Notes: generated by a model not told the origin, from the letters alone. A DNA stretch of 64,000 nt from Miscanthus floridulus (GCF_019320115.1 NC_089583.1:77997739-78061738); one strand, 5' to 3'; shown: positions 12,340 to 23,467, numbered from the stretch's first letter. Numbers and translations are program-made.

Positions 12340-12359
12340 GTTGGCGCACCAGGTAGGGG
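12340..12359 (+). promoter_or_regulatory. Primer-binding region of element C
   Basis: GTTGGCGCACCAGGTAGGGG directly after the LTR end. Element A has the same 20-mer with two changes at 31091-31110. Such a site primes minus-strand cDNA. I do not assign a tRNA: the first bases resemble the complement of a tRNA-Gly 3' end but the match fades. Confidence 0.65.
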
Positions 12360-12397
12360 CCTCTGCGTGTCAATTTCATCATCCCAACAAGTTCCGG

Positions 12398-14749
12398 ATG
12401 GCAGACCCCATACGACCGCTGCGTCTCGGCACAGTGGTCTAGTTTGGGAGCCTAGAATTCATGTCTCTAGGGCACGAGTACAACATGGTACTTCTCACAC
12501 CCCAAGCCCTACCTATTGATGATGACGTCACGCATCAGTGGCCCAGGCATAGGCGGCACCTAGGTGGCCGTTCCCGCCACGCTCGCCAGGCATGACGCGA
12601 GTACGGTTATCTCGATGCCACACAAACCCAGGGCGATTCGCCGCTCTCCGACAGTATCCCATGACCAGCTGTTGGCACAAGGCCCCTGATTGGGGACCTA
12701 TCTAGCCTGAGCCTGGATAAGGGAAAGACACCGGTGGCACCCGGTGATGCCCCGACATCAAGCTCCGCTCCGCTGCTCTTTGAGGAGCCAACTCCGGCGG
12801 AGCAGAGCCTGGCGACGGCGCCTTCTCCATACCCCTTCGGGTTGAGAAACGCCGCCGCCTCTTATGCTTACGCCTACGCTTCTACTCATGTGGATCTCTC
12901 GGAGCGCTACCAGCGCTTCGCTTTCAACTTCGACACCACCACGTTGACCCACACCCACGCCGACTCCTTAGAGGAGGACGAGGCGTGGGCCGGAGTGGAT
13001 TTCTCCGACCTCCACGACCACGAAACCATGCGTCGCTTCTTGGCCGCAAGCGACTATTGCTTTGGCTACTCCGATTCTGACAATGAAGGTACTTACGATC
13101 CCACTCATGAGTGCTTCCACATCGGACTTGGGATGCCAAGCATGGGCGACGAGGACGAGGGGGTAGACAACCGCACTCCGCTTCATCAGGGAATGGGTGA
13201 TGCTATGCCTTCGCGCATTGTCCCACCCGCAGCATGGAACGAGAACCTTGCCCTCGGACAATTCTAGCGCCTGGACCTGGAACAACTCCATGAGCTTTAG
13301 GCCAAGGTCGAGCAAGATTGACTCCTTCTGCAATAGCTCCGAAGCACTCTCGAGCAGGAGCAGCAAGGCCGCGGTGATGACGGAGGAGCCCAGCGATGGG
13401 CTCGCGACGTGCACCATCGCATCAAAGACGACGAAGGGGACGATCGTCCCCTAATCTTCAATCGCGCTAGCCAGAATGTCATGGCTGTGGCAATGCTAGT
13501 GCACGCGATGCCCGAGCCCTCCACCATGGAAGGATGATGGGCTCGCGGCGAGCTCTAGGATCTCCTCGAGACCGCCGCGGTGCAGCAGGCCGAGAGTTCT
13601 GCCTCTAAGCAGCGTGGTGCCGTCTCAAACCTCCCCTCAACACCGCATCGGCAGGATAGGGAGGCCTCGGTTCGTCCTGAGCCTGCTCGGGCACCGACCA
13701 TCAATAGGGTCCCCCCGGTCCACGACTGCCTCGACAACCGATGCGAGGTCTAGGGCAACCACGAGGTGATCGGCCGGCGATGGCGCCATGACAGGGAGGG
13801 GCCCGCTCGAGGCTACCATCCGCATTGAGGCGGCCGATATGACAGTGAGCAAGACCACAGTCCTACTCCTGAACCACCTGGCCCTTGAGTCTTCAATAGA
13901 GCCATCCGCAATGCTCAGTTTCTAGCTTGGTTTCACCAGCCAGCCAACCTCACTAAGTATAGTAGTGAGACCAACCTCAAGCTCTGGCTTGCCGATTATC
14001 GCCTGGCTTGTCAGCTAGGCAGCACCGACGATGACCGGCTCATCATTCGCAACCTTCCCTTGCTCTTATTAGATTCAGCGCAAGCCTGGCTCGAGCACCT
14101 TCCTCCCTCTCAGATCCACGACTGGTGTGACTTGGTTTGGATCTTCGTCAGGAATTTCCAGGGCACATACGTGCGCCCTGGAAACTCCTGGGACCTTAAG
14201 AGTTGTCACCAGAAACCAGACGAGTCTCTCTAAGACTTCATCCAATGCTTCTCTAAATAGTGCACTAATTTGCCCAGCATCGGCGACTCAGAGATCGTCC
14301 AGGCTTTTCTCTCTGGCACCACCTGCGGAGACTTGGTCCAAGAATTAGGCCGGAACATGCCGCACTCGGTCGCCGCGCTCCTCGACATCGCCACCAACTT
14401 CGCCTCAGGCAAGGAGGCTGTAGAGGCCATCTTCCCCATGGATGACGCCAAGGGGAAGCAGAGGGATGAGTCCCCCAAGGCCTCGGTTCCCCGCCTCCCC
14501 AAAAGGAAGAAGAAGGATCGCCAGGGGAAGCGGGCTGTCCTCGAGGCCGATTTGGTCGCGGCCGCAGAATGCAAGAATCCCCGAGGCCCTAGGGGCCCCA
14601 GACCTTTCGATGACATGCTTAAGAAACCCTGCCCTTACCACCAAGGCTCGGTCAAGCATGCCCTCGAGGATTGCTCCATGCTATGGCGTTACTATGCTAG
14701 GCTTAGGCTCCCCGACGACAACGCCAAGCAGAAGGGCACCGACGACTAG
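12398..14749 (+). pseudogene. Element C gag, full-length frame with 14 premature stops
   Basis: One uninterrupted frame of 783 codons from ATG 12398 to TAG 14747-14749, with no indel but 14 internal stops (12440, 12593, 12662, 13265, 13298, 13319, 13334, 13535, 13556, 13751, 13826, 13886, 14231, 14258). Gag forms the virus-like particle. The N-terminal third is acidic (12734-13267). The middle has E/Q-rich helix-forming sequence. The conserved core is at 13900-14400 (AQAWLEHLPPSQIHDW, DFIQCFSK, VQAFLSG). A basic C-terminal tail ends with PCPYHQGSVKHALEDC. The stops look like C-to-T or G-to-A changes of Gln, Arg and Trp codons. The start is chosen because it is the first ATG after the primer site in the gag frame. 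Confidence 0.88.
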
Positions 14750-15545
14750 GACGATGGGTTCCCCGAGGTACACAATGCCTTCATGATCTTCGGCGTGCCT
14801 TACGGTGCGACAGCGAAAGAGGGAATGCCAAGAGGTCTTCTCGGTCAAGGTGGCCACTCCCTGGTACCTCGACTGGTCTCGGGAGGTGATCACCTTTGAT
14901 CAAGTCGACCACCCCAACCATGTTCCGAATCCCAGGTAGTACCCACTTATTGTCGACCCGATCATCGGCAACACCCGACTCTCCAAGGTGTTGATGGACG
15001 GAGGCAGCGGCCTCAATATCCTATACGCCAACCCCCTGGAGCTCTTGGAGATCGATCGATCGAGGCTCCGAGGTGACGCCGCACCCTTCCATGGCATCAT
15101 GCTAGGGAAACGCACGCGACCCCTCGGGCGCATCGACCTTCCCGTCTGCTTCGGCACCCCCTCCAACTACTGCAAGGAAGTCCTTACCTTTGAGGTGGTC
15201 GAGTTCGGGGGAACCTACCATGCCATCCTAGGGCGACTGTGCTATGCCAAGTTCATGGCAGTCCCCAACTATACCTACCTCAAGCTCAAGATGCCAGGCC
15301 CCAGCGGTATCATCACGATTGAGTCCACGTACGAACATGCATACGACTGCGACATCGACAGCATCGAGTACGCCGAGGCATAGACCCTCATCACCAACCT
15401 CGACCAACTCAGTGGCAAGGCACCTGACTCTAAGCGTTGCGTAGGGGCATTTGAGCCCGCAGAGGCCATCAAGCTTGTCCCGGTCGACCCTGCCTACCCC
15501 GACGATCGGGCGCTCAGGATCAGCGCCACCCTCGACATCAAATAG
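14750..15545 (+). pseudogene. Element C protease region
   Basis: Aspartic protease that would cleave Gag and Pol. The active site is MDGGSGLNILY, with Asp at 14997-14999 intact. Next come the flap region and GTYHAILGRLCYAKFM near 15210-15260. The frame differs from gag by one base; the shift lies near 14800-14830 and may be decay rather than programmed frameshifting. Stops are at about 14936, 15381 and 15543. Confidence 0.82.
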
Positions 15546-16442
15546 AAAGCCATGCTCGTCGACTTCCTCCGTGTGAATGCTGACATATTCGCATGGAGTC
15601 CCTTGGACATGTCGGGCATACCGAGGGAGGTCACCGAGCACGCCTTAGACATCCGGGCCGGCTCTAGACCAGCGAAGCAATGTCTGCGCTGCTTCAACAA
15701 GGAAAAGCATAGGGTCATCAGTGAGGAGGTGCAGAAACTCTTGGCGGCTGGGTTCATCAAGGAAGTGTCCCACCTAGAGTGGTTGGCTAACCCCATATTA
15801 GTTAGGAAGAAAAATGGGAAATGGAGGATGTGTGTAGACTACACTGGTTTGAACAAAGCCTATCCAAAAGTCCCCTTCCCATTACCCCGAATCGATCAGA
15901 TTGTTGACTCCACTACGAGGTGCGAGACCCTGTCTTTCCTTGATGTGTATTCTGGTTACCATCAAATCAAGATGAAAGAGTCCGACCAGCTTGTGACTTC
16001 TTTCATCACCCCATTTGGCATGTACTGCTACGTGACTATGCCTTTTGGCCTCAGAAACGCAGGGGCCACATACCAGCGGTGCATGGCCTAGGTCTTTGGC
16101 GACCACATTGGGTGGACCATCGAGGCCTATGTGGATGACATCGTGGTCAAGACTAGAAAGGCCAAGGATCTCGTCAATGACTTAAGGATAGCCTTCAAAT
16201 GCCTTAGAGAGAAGGGCATCAAGCTCAATCCTGAGAAGTGTGTGTTCGGGGTCCCCCGAGGCATGCTCTTGGGATTCATAGTCTCCGAACACAGCATCAA
16301 AGCCAACCTAGAGAAGGTCTCGGTCATAACCAGTATAGGACCAACTAGAGACCTCAAGGGAGTATAGAGGGTCATGGTATGCCTTGCGGCCCTTAGCCGC
16401 TTCATCTCGCGCCTTGACGAAAAAGGCTTACCTCTATACTGA
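15546..16442 (+). pseudogene. Element C reverse transcriptase
   Basis: Well-kept RT: IFAWSPLDMSGIPREV, LANPILVRKKNGKWRMCVDY, FLDVYSGYHQI, the catalytic box YVDD at 16128-16139 and LNPEKCVFGVPRGMLLGFIVS. It copies element RNA into cDNA. The frame (same as the protease) is open apart from TAG at 16089, TAG at 16365 and TGA at 16440, each one base from CAG or CGA found in relatives. Confidence 0.92.
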
Positions 16443-16975
16443 CTCTTGAGAAAATCCGAGCGTTTTTCTTGGACCCCCGAGGCTGAAGAAGCCCTTGACA
16501 GACTCAAAGCGCTGCTCACAAATCCTCCCGTCCTGGTACCCCTAACTAGGGATGAGGCCCTCTTACTCTACGTTGCTGCAATGACCCAAGTGGTCAGCAC
16601 TACCGTAGTAGTAGAAAGGTAGGAAGAGGGGCATGCTCTACCCACCCAACGACCTATTTACTTCATCAGCAAAGTGCTCTCCAAGACCAAAACACGTTAC
16701 CTCCACATCCTAGAAGCTGGTCTACGCCATAGTCCTGGCCCAGCGTAAGCTGCGTCACTACTTCGAGTCTCACCCAGTGACTGTGGTATCGTCTTTCCCT
16801 TTGGGAGAGATAGTCCATAACTGGGAGGCCTCATGCAGGATAGCCAAGTGGGTCATCGAGCTTATGGGGGAAGCCTTGACTTTTGCGCCTCAGAAAGCAA
16901 TTAAGTCTTAGGCCTTGGCTGATTTTGTGGCTGAGTGGACCGACACCCAACTACCACCTGCTCAAGTCCAGTAGA
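16443..16975 (+). pseudogene. Element C RNase H
   Basis: Follows the RT: FSWTPEAEEALDRLKALL, EALLLYVAA, PIYFISKVLSKTKTRY. A single-base shift near 16720 moves the rest (KLVYAIVLAQRKLRHYFES, SFPLGEIVHN) to another frame. This is the Ty3-type RNase H that removes the RNA template. Confidence 0.8.
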
Positions 16976-17437
16976 ATGCTGGACCATGTACTTCAACGGG
17001 TCTCTGATGAAGACCGGGGCAGGTGTGGGTCTCCTCTTTGTCTCAGCCCCTCGGAGTACACATGCTGCTACATGGTGCAGGCTCCACTTCGCCAGCCTCC
17101 AACAACAGTGGCCGAGTATGAGGCCCATCGTCAACGGCTTGCAAGTCACCATCGAACTTGGGGTATGGTTTCTCAACGTCCGGGGCGACTCGTAGCTCAT
17201 CGTCGATCAGGTCATGAAGGAGTCAAATTGCCTCGACCCCAAAATGGAGGCTTACTGCAAGTTGGTGCGTCGCCTAGAAGACAAGTTCGATGGTCTCAAA
17301 CTAAACCACATCGCACGGAAGTACAACGAGGCCGCCGACGAACTAGCAAAGATGGCCTCGGCATGGGCTCTGGTCCCCCCGAACATCTTCTCCAGGGACC
17401 TCCACAAACCTTCCATTGACTACACCTCGGTAACATA
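16976..17437 (+). pseudogene. Element C second (archaeal-type) RNase H
   Basis: WTMYFNGSLMKTGAGVGLL starts the domain, then VNGLQVTIELGVWFLNVRG with DS, VDQVMKESN, EAYCKLVRRLEDKFDGL and NEAADELAKMAS. The first catalytic Asp position reads N (FNGS, where A and E have FDG). Shifts near 16970 and 17090 and one stop interrupt it. A second RNase H is a recognised trait of the Tat lineage. Confidence 0.8.
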
Positions 17438-18796
17438 GGAGGGCCCACCTATTGAACCCACGATGAGGCTCGATGCCCCCTCTACTGCCGAAACTCTCTC
17501 GACCAAGCCTGAGGTCATGGAAATCAACACTGAAGCCCCTAGACCGATCAAGACGTGGATTGGCAAATCCCGTTCCTTGATTGGCTTAATCAGGGGGAGC
17601 TTCCTAGTGATAGGACCGAAGCCCGATGGCTTGCGTGTCGAGCCAAGTTTTACATCCTCTGCAATGATGAATTGTACTAGCGAAGTCCCTCCGGTGTCCT
17701 TCAACGATGCATCACCGCTAAGGCAGGCCAAGCCCTGCTTTGGGACTTACACACAGGGGCCTGCGGGCACCATGCGGCGCCTCGGACGCTCGTGGGAAAC
17801 GCTTTCTGCCAAGGGTTCTACTGGCGGACGGTGGTCGCCGATGCCACCAAGCTAGTACGCTCCTGCGAAGGATGCCCGTACTACGCTCGACAGACGCATC
17901 TCCCAGCCCTGGCCCTCCAAACCATCCCCATCACATGGCCATTCGCCGTGTGGGGGTTCGACATGGTTGGGCCTCTACAAAAGGCCCTCGGGGGCTACAC
18001 CCATCTACTGGTATCAATCGACAAGTTCTCCAAATGGATCAAGGCTCGTCTGATCAATCAAATCAAATCCGAGCAAGCGGTGCTGTTCTTCACCGACATT
18101 ATCCACAGGTTTGGGGTTCCTAACACCATCATCACCGACAACTAGGCACAGTTCACCGGCAAAAAGTTCTTGATGTTTTGCGATGACCACCACATCCATG
18201 TGCCCTGGTCGGCTGTAGGACACCCAAGGACCAATGGCCAAGTAGAACGTGCCAACGACATGATCCTACAAGGCCTCAAGCCAAGAATTTACAACCGGTT
18301 GAAGAAGTTTGGCAAGAAATGGCTCGCCGAACTCCCATCGGTCATCTAGAGCCTGAGGAACACTCCAAGCCGAGCCATGGGGTTCATGCCTTTCTTCCTG
18401 GTCTATGGGGCCGAGGCCATCCTCCCCACTGACTTGGAATATGGTTCCCCAAGGCTACAAGCCTATAACGAACAAAGTAACCGCACCACCCGAGAGGACA
18501 CCCTCGACCAATTGGAGGAAGCCCGAGACGTCGTGCTACTACACTCGGCTAAATACCAGCAGACCCTACGGTGCTATCAAGCCTCGCATGTCCGAGGCCG
18601 AGACTTGAAGGTAGGCAACCTGGTGTTGAGGCTAGCATAGAGCAACAAGGGCCGCCACAAGCTGACCCCGCCATGGGAAGGACCGTACATCATTGCCCAC
18701 GTACTGAAGCCCAAGACCTACAAGCTAGCCAACAAGAAGGGCAAAATCTTCACCAACACTTGGAACATAGAACAGCTACGTCGCTTTTATCCTTAA
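17438..18796 (+). pseudogene. Element C integrase
   Basis: From about 17792 to the end at 18796 one frame is kept, broken only by TAG at 18143, 18347 and 18638. It shows the zinc-binding pair CEGCPYYARQTH, the core WGFDMVGPLQKALGG and IDKFSKWIKA, PNTIITDN, then FFLVYGAEAILPTDL, VGNLVLRLA and the terminal NTWNIEQLRRFYP. The segment 17438-17790 is the linker after RNase H, partly frame-shifted. Confidence 0.88.
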
Positions 18797-19363
18797 AATT
18801 CTAAGCATAGTATATATTGTTTCTCGGAATACAATTGAAACCTATTTTTAGTTGTTCTAATTTCTCGAGAAGTTCCCCGAGCCTATCGTCGGTCTCGACA
18901 ATACGATGACACTGTAAGGGAGACTCAGCTCTGCCTCCATAGAACCAAATCTCCCTCAGGGACTAGAGGGGGGATTCCCCCTAAAGTCCCACGCGCCATT
19001 TTTTAGTCGTCTTTCAAAAAAATTCCTACGCCAAACCCTCTAGCACGCTCTGACGAATTAGTTGCGGAAAACCCAAGGACCAAAAGCCCGACTCAGGGCC
19101 AGAAGGCTGGTTGAGTCATGAGACAGCCTAAGCCTCTGGGCTACGGCACTCCCTCACCACCTTTCGCCTAGGGAACAGCTTAGGCTCCAAAGAGGTTTTT
19201 TGCAAAGAAATCAGATCGAAGACAACAAGAGGGCAGAGGCTCGGAAATACAAGACAAACGATTAAAGAAACATGAGTACTTTAAAAAGAAAGGCCTCGAC
19301 GGTCACAAGCATTACGATACAAATCTAATTCCTATTGTATTTACATGGCCACTTGGGCCCAGG
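18797..19363. other. Spacer between C's pol and its antisense gene
   Basis: About 570 bp between the convergent 3' ends of the sense and antisense genes. No other gene seen. It should hold both 3' untranslated regions. Confidence 0.5.
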
Positions 19364-22300
19364 TCAAGGCTCAGCACCTCCGGCATCGGTAGATAGCGGG
19401 GGAGGGACCACCTCCTCTTCAAACAACGTTGCTAGCGTGGTGCCAGGGCCTTCCGCCATGTCCAACAGCTTCATCACCACCTCGTCGGCCTTGTCGTCAT
19501 CATCGGGCAAGACGTAGCCATCGCTGATGGCTTGAAGGTCGACACCAACGTAGTGCGCGGCGATGACAACCAGTGCGCGCTTGACGCCCGTGTGCAGCGC
19601 TCCTCGGAGCCGCTCACGCACTTAACCGCTCAGTGCAGTCAGACAGCTCCCAAGGGAGCTACCTGACTAAACCCCCTCGACCGCCAAGGCATCGCAGGTG
19701 GCACGGGCGGCACTCTTCAGTGCCTCATGCTCCCCAATCTCGGTCTCGAGCACCGTCTGCACCGCGCTGGAAGCCTCGGCTGCCCAGGGTAATCCTCCGC
19801 CTCTGACTCTGCACCACAAAACATGGAATGAGGTTGAGCGAGGGAAAAAAACAACCTAAATTTGGAGCGGAAGAATATGGAACTCACCCTTGGCCTTCTG
19901 CTCCCAGCGTCAGGTCTCGACCTAACAGGCCTCAGCTTTCTCCTTCCAGCGCAGGGCCTTAGCCTGGGAAGCCTCGGCCTTCTCCTTTAGGCGCTGGGCC
20001 TCGACCTGAGAAGCCTCAGCCGCCCTGGAAGCTTCACTCCCTAGCTCTGTGTCACACAAGGAAGTTAGGGAACGAACATAAGGAAAAGAAAATAAAATGA
20101 GGGGACTAGGACTTACCCTCGACCATCCCCCTCCAAACCACAGCCTCAGGTTCGCAAGGCCTCAGCTGCTACAAGGGACTCATCCAAAGCACCTTTTGTC
20201 AGCTGGTGCGCATTCTGTTCTGCCCCTAGCTACCCAGCAAGAGCCATGGCCGAGGCTGTAGCTTCTATGGCTTGAGCCTTGAAGGCATCCCGATCACTGG
20301 TCGTGCAGGTGAGCTCCTCCTCCAACTCCTTGACCCACGCCGCTAGAGGGGTGAGCTGCTCCTAGGTAGTGGCCGCCTCGACCTTCATGTCGGCACAACG
20401 AAGGCGGAGGTCCTCCACCTCTGTGCTTCGCACCGACAGGAGCTTGTTGGCGCTGGCAAGAAGGCCCTTCTGCCGCTGAAGCTAGTCCTAGACATCCCTC
20501 TCCCGATGAAGGAAGACCGACTTCCCAAGAGATCGGGTCTCGAGCTCCTGGGGGAAACAGAACAGGGGTCAATCCCTACAGAGAAAGCTCAGAAAAAGAC
20601 CACTGCATGGGAAAAGAAATCACGAACCTGAGCGACTCTGGGCAAATCATTGGCCACCACGGACAGCGCTGTCCATAGAGACCGCTCTGCCAGCTAGCGG
20701 TACTGCTCGAACGTGTCCCAGCGACCGCCCTCGGCCGTGTCCTCGAGGGCAAATAGAGGCTCTGCCTCAAGATCATCTCGGCTTTGCCACAGGACACGTG
20801 GGTGGTTCCACCCGTGGGGTTTGGGTCGCACCCGCGCGAGGGCTAAGCTTCCCTCGCCCGGAGTTGGAACCGGCATGTTCCACGACATCGGTCGCCTCGG
20901 CGCCGGCCAACTCCTGCGCCTAGGAAGTATCATCAGAGGACATTAGAAGAATCTCCACCTCCTGGGAGCTTTCTCACAATGGCGGCGGGCCCTGAACCAA
21001 GGGTGCCGCCAAGGCCTTCGCCGCCTTCATCTCCATTTCCTGGGCTGGCAGCCCTGCCACGATTGCGTCAGCGTCGGTGGTCCCGGGGGCTCCGGCCTCA
21101 GCCATCGTGGCCTCGGTGGTCCTAGGGGCTCCGGCCTCCGCCGTCATGGCCTCAGTGGTCTTGGGGGCTCCGGCCTCTACCATCGTGGCCTCGGTGGTCG
21201 TGAGGGCCCTAGTGCCCGCCGCAGCGGCCTCGATGGTCCCGGGCGCCGCAGTCCCCATCGCCCCGGCCTGTGAAACCCCAGGGACCTCGGTCCCGGTGGT
21301 CTCGGCGGCCAAGGGAACCTTGGCCGCATCCAACCCACGAGCCTCGCCATTGCGAGGCGGAGGCGCTACCTCCCCTTCCTGTGTCAAGGCCGCTCGGCAG
21401 CCCCTCCTAGAGTGGCCGGCTCCTTCGGGTTGGCCCTCGTCGACACCGCGCCACGATGCAGGGCGGCTTGCGCCTCTACCACCCAGTGGGTGGTGGAGCC
21501 GAGGTTAACCTTGAGCGCTTTAAGGGGCGCCAAGGTAGGCACCTCCGCAGCCCACTTTCAGCTAAGGACAAGACGATCACAGGGTCAGTACAAGACAAAA
21601 GAACGAATGGAAGGCACTGTGACCCCACCAAAAATACACCTACCTCGAGCGGGGCGGCAACCGCTTCATCATGGTGACCCTTGTCCGCAAAGGTGGTGGC
21701 GGCGGCAGAGGCATCGCCTCCATGTCCATCGGCGCCTGTTGGTCCTCAACGGACCTCGGCGCCCCCTCAGTCCTCTACGGGGGCAGTTGCGTCGCCTTTG
21801 CCGCCACTTGTTCCACCGCCGCCTCCGAGCCCACTGGGCTGACGACGCGTTTGCCCAATGCCCGTGCCTCGGGCGTGTCAGCCTCGGCCCTGAAGCGGGC
21901 AATTGCCGACCCCGGGTCCGCTCCTCCTCCTCCCGGGAGTGCTGGGCTGCTTGCCAAATCCCCAGGCACCACCTCCACTATGTCAGGGAGATGGTCTAGG
22001 GGACCTCGCCCCACCTCGCCCTCGTCATCCCCGTCTGAGGCCTCCATCAACAGTGATGGCGACGGGGATTCCTCCAATGGGAGACCATCCTTCCTTTGTT
22101 GATGGCGGCGCTTGTCCAGCTCCTCGCGCGTGAGGATCTTCTTCATGCGCTTCGCCACCTTGGCGTCTTTCCGTTTTTTCTGTGCATCGGCGTGCGCTCG
22201 GTTGATCGCCCGCCACCTCGCGTCCTCGGGAATGAGAGGCAGAGAGGAGCGCACGTCCCTCATCCCCTGTAGGAACGGCGAACGCGCATAAGGGAACAAG

Positions 22301-23269
22301 AAGTAAGAAGAAATGGGGGAGACTCAGGGGCTATAGCAGCGCACGACTTACCAGTGAGCGGAACCCCCACGACGGTCGCATCACGATGGGGGTCAAGTTG
22401 CCGCCCCTTAGCTTCGCCTCTACCATCTCCCCCACCCGATGAAGAATTTCCTCATCGGAAAGGGTGGAGGATGACATCTGGATGCCCTCAATGGGCTCAC
22501 TTGGCCTCATCTCGAATAGCCACCACCGCCGAGCCATCAGCGGCCGCACCCTCCGGCAGTGGAAGGCAGCCATGGCAACAGCCGTGGTAAGGCCATGGCT
22601 CCATAGCCTCTCCAGCCCCTCTAGAAGTGGCTACAGCTTGGGCTAGTCATCCCTCAGGACACCGTACTTCCACCTCTTCGGTTACCTCCCCACAATCCGC
22701 CCAGTGTAGGGGGGAAGTCCTCCATCGTCGTTGTGAAGGTAGAACAAGCTCGTGTACCATCGGTGATTGGATGACGTGAGCTAGGTCGGGATGTAGAGGT
22801 GCTGGCGGTCCTGGCGCACTTGGAGAGTGCAGCCGCCGGCCCTCGTCGCTTTCCTCGTGCCCGACGTGCTCGTCGGCTTAGTGGTGTGCCCCGCCCGGAT
22901 GAGATGGAGCCACAACTCCCAATGGGGAGCAATCCCCAAGTACCCCTCACAGACGGCAACAAAGATGGCCACCTGTGCAATGGAGTTGGGGTTGAAGTTG
23001 TGGAGCTCCACACCATAGTAGTGCAGGAGCACCCGCATGAACCGATCTGCCGGGGCACTGAGGTCACGCTCGTGAAAGGAGACAAAGCTCACGACATAGC
23101 CGTCGTCAGGCCTCGGCTCTGGCTCACCGTACGAAGCGATCCACTCCAGCCTGTTGGGGTCCATCACTAGACGAAGGAGTCCACCATCAACGAGCGACTC
23201 GAGCATCTCCACAGTAACGTTGGAAGGATCCCAATGGTCTACCTCAATGACAATGATGTCACCGGCCAT
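19364..23269 (-). CDS. Antisense gene of element C (putative gypsy-type transposon protein family), with introns
   Basis: Multi-exon gene on the strand opposite to C's gag-pol. From the ATG at 23269 it reads MAGDIIVIEVDHWD and an N-terminal domain with RFMRVLLHYYGVELHNFNPN and FVAVCEGYLGI, which resembles the Pfam 'putative gypsy type transposon' family. A second conserved part follows at 22331-22573. Then come a lysine/arginine-rich segment (22299-22100), an Ala/Pro/Thr linker with 39-bp repeats (20974-21387), a coiled coil rich in KEKAEAS-type heptads (about 19890-20540) and the C-terminal block ALVVIAAHYVGVDLQAIS ending at 19364. At least four GT-AG introns of 70-82 bp fit between coding stretches. 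A few stops suggest it may also be decayed. Biochemical role is unknown; a nuclear, self-associating protein is only inferred from the basic and coiled-coil parts. Confidence 0.7.
19809..19887 (-). other. Putative antisense-gene intron (79 bp)
   Basis: Minus strand: donor AAGG|GTGAGTTCC, acceptor GTGGTGCAG|AGTCAG. T-rich inside, flanked by coiled-coil coding sequence. Confidence 0.6.
20047..20116 (-). other. Putative antisense-gene intron (70 bp)
   Basis: Minus strand: donor CGAGG|GTAAGTCC, acceptor GTGTGACACAG|AGCTAGG. T-rich core between coding stretches. Confidence 0.6.
20548..20627 (-). other. Putative antisense-gene intron (80 bp)
   Basis: Minus strand: donor CTCAG|GTTCGTGA, acceptor TGTTTCCCCCAG|GAGCTCG, with a strong pyrimidine tract before the acceptor. 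Confidence 0.6.
21077..21232. repeat. 39-bp tandem repeat in the linker of C's antisense gene
   Basis: About four copies of a 39-bp unit starting GTGGTC and ending GTGGCCTCG on the plus strand. On the antisense frame it codes 13-residue units like TTEATMVEAGAPK. The unit length is a multiple of three, so copy changes keep the frame. Confidence 0.75.
21562..21643 (-). other. Putative antisense-gene intron (82 bp)
   Basis: Minus strand: donor CTCGAG|GTAGGTGT, acceptor TCTTGTCCTTAG|CTGAAAG. Lies between the linker repeat and the basic segment. Confidence 0.55.
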
Positions 23270-23455
23270 GAGTGCAGTGGAGGGATTGGATGCGGCGGTG
23301 AGTTTTTCTCTCTCTCTCGCTCTCTTCACTCTTTCTCGCTTTCTCCCTGGCTCGCTCTTCTCCCTTCTTCTTCCCGGCACCCACTGCTCTAGCGATGGCT
23401 CGATGGAGGCAGAGCTAACACAGGCAAGGTAAGGTGAGGAGGGGCGAGACTCTGT

Positions 23456-23467
23456 GAGTATTTATGC
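23456..23467 (-). promoter_or_regulatory. TATA-like box of C's antisense gene
   Basis: GCATAAATACTC on the minus strand about 190 bp before the ATG at 23269. Between them lies a GA-rich (minus strand) leader at 23285-23370. E's antisense gene has ATTAAATA in the same relative place. Confidence 0.4.

Noticed and set aside
14800..14830. Programmed frameshift between gag and protease of C
   Set aside because: A one-base frame change exists, but many other decay shifts occur in this pol and no slippery site is evident.
15228..15641. 137-codon minus-strand frame opposite C's protease and RT start
   Set aside because: Shadow of well-recognised sense pol motifs.
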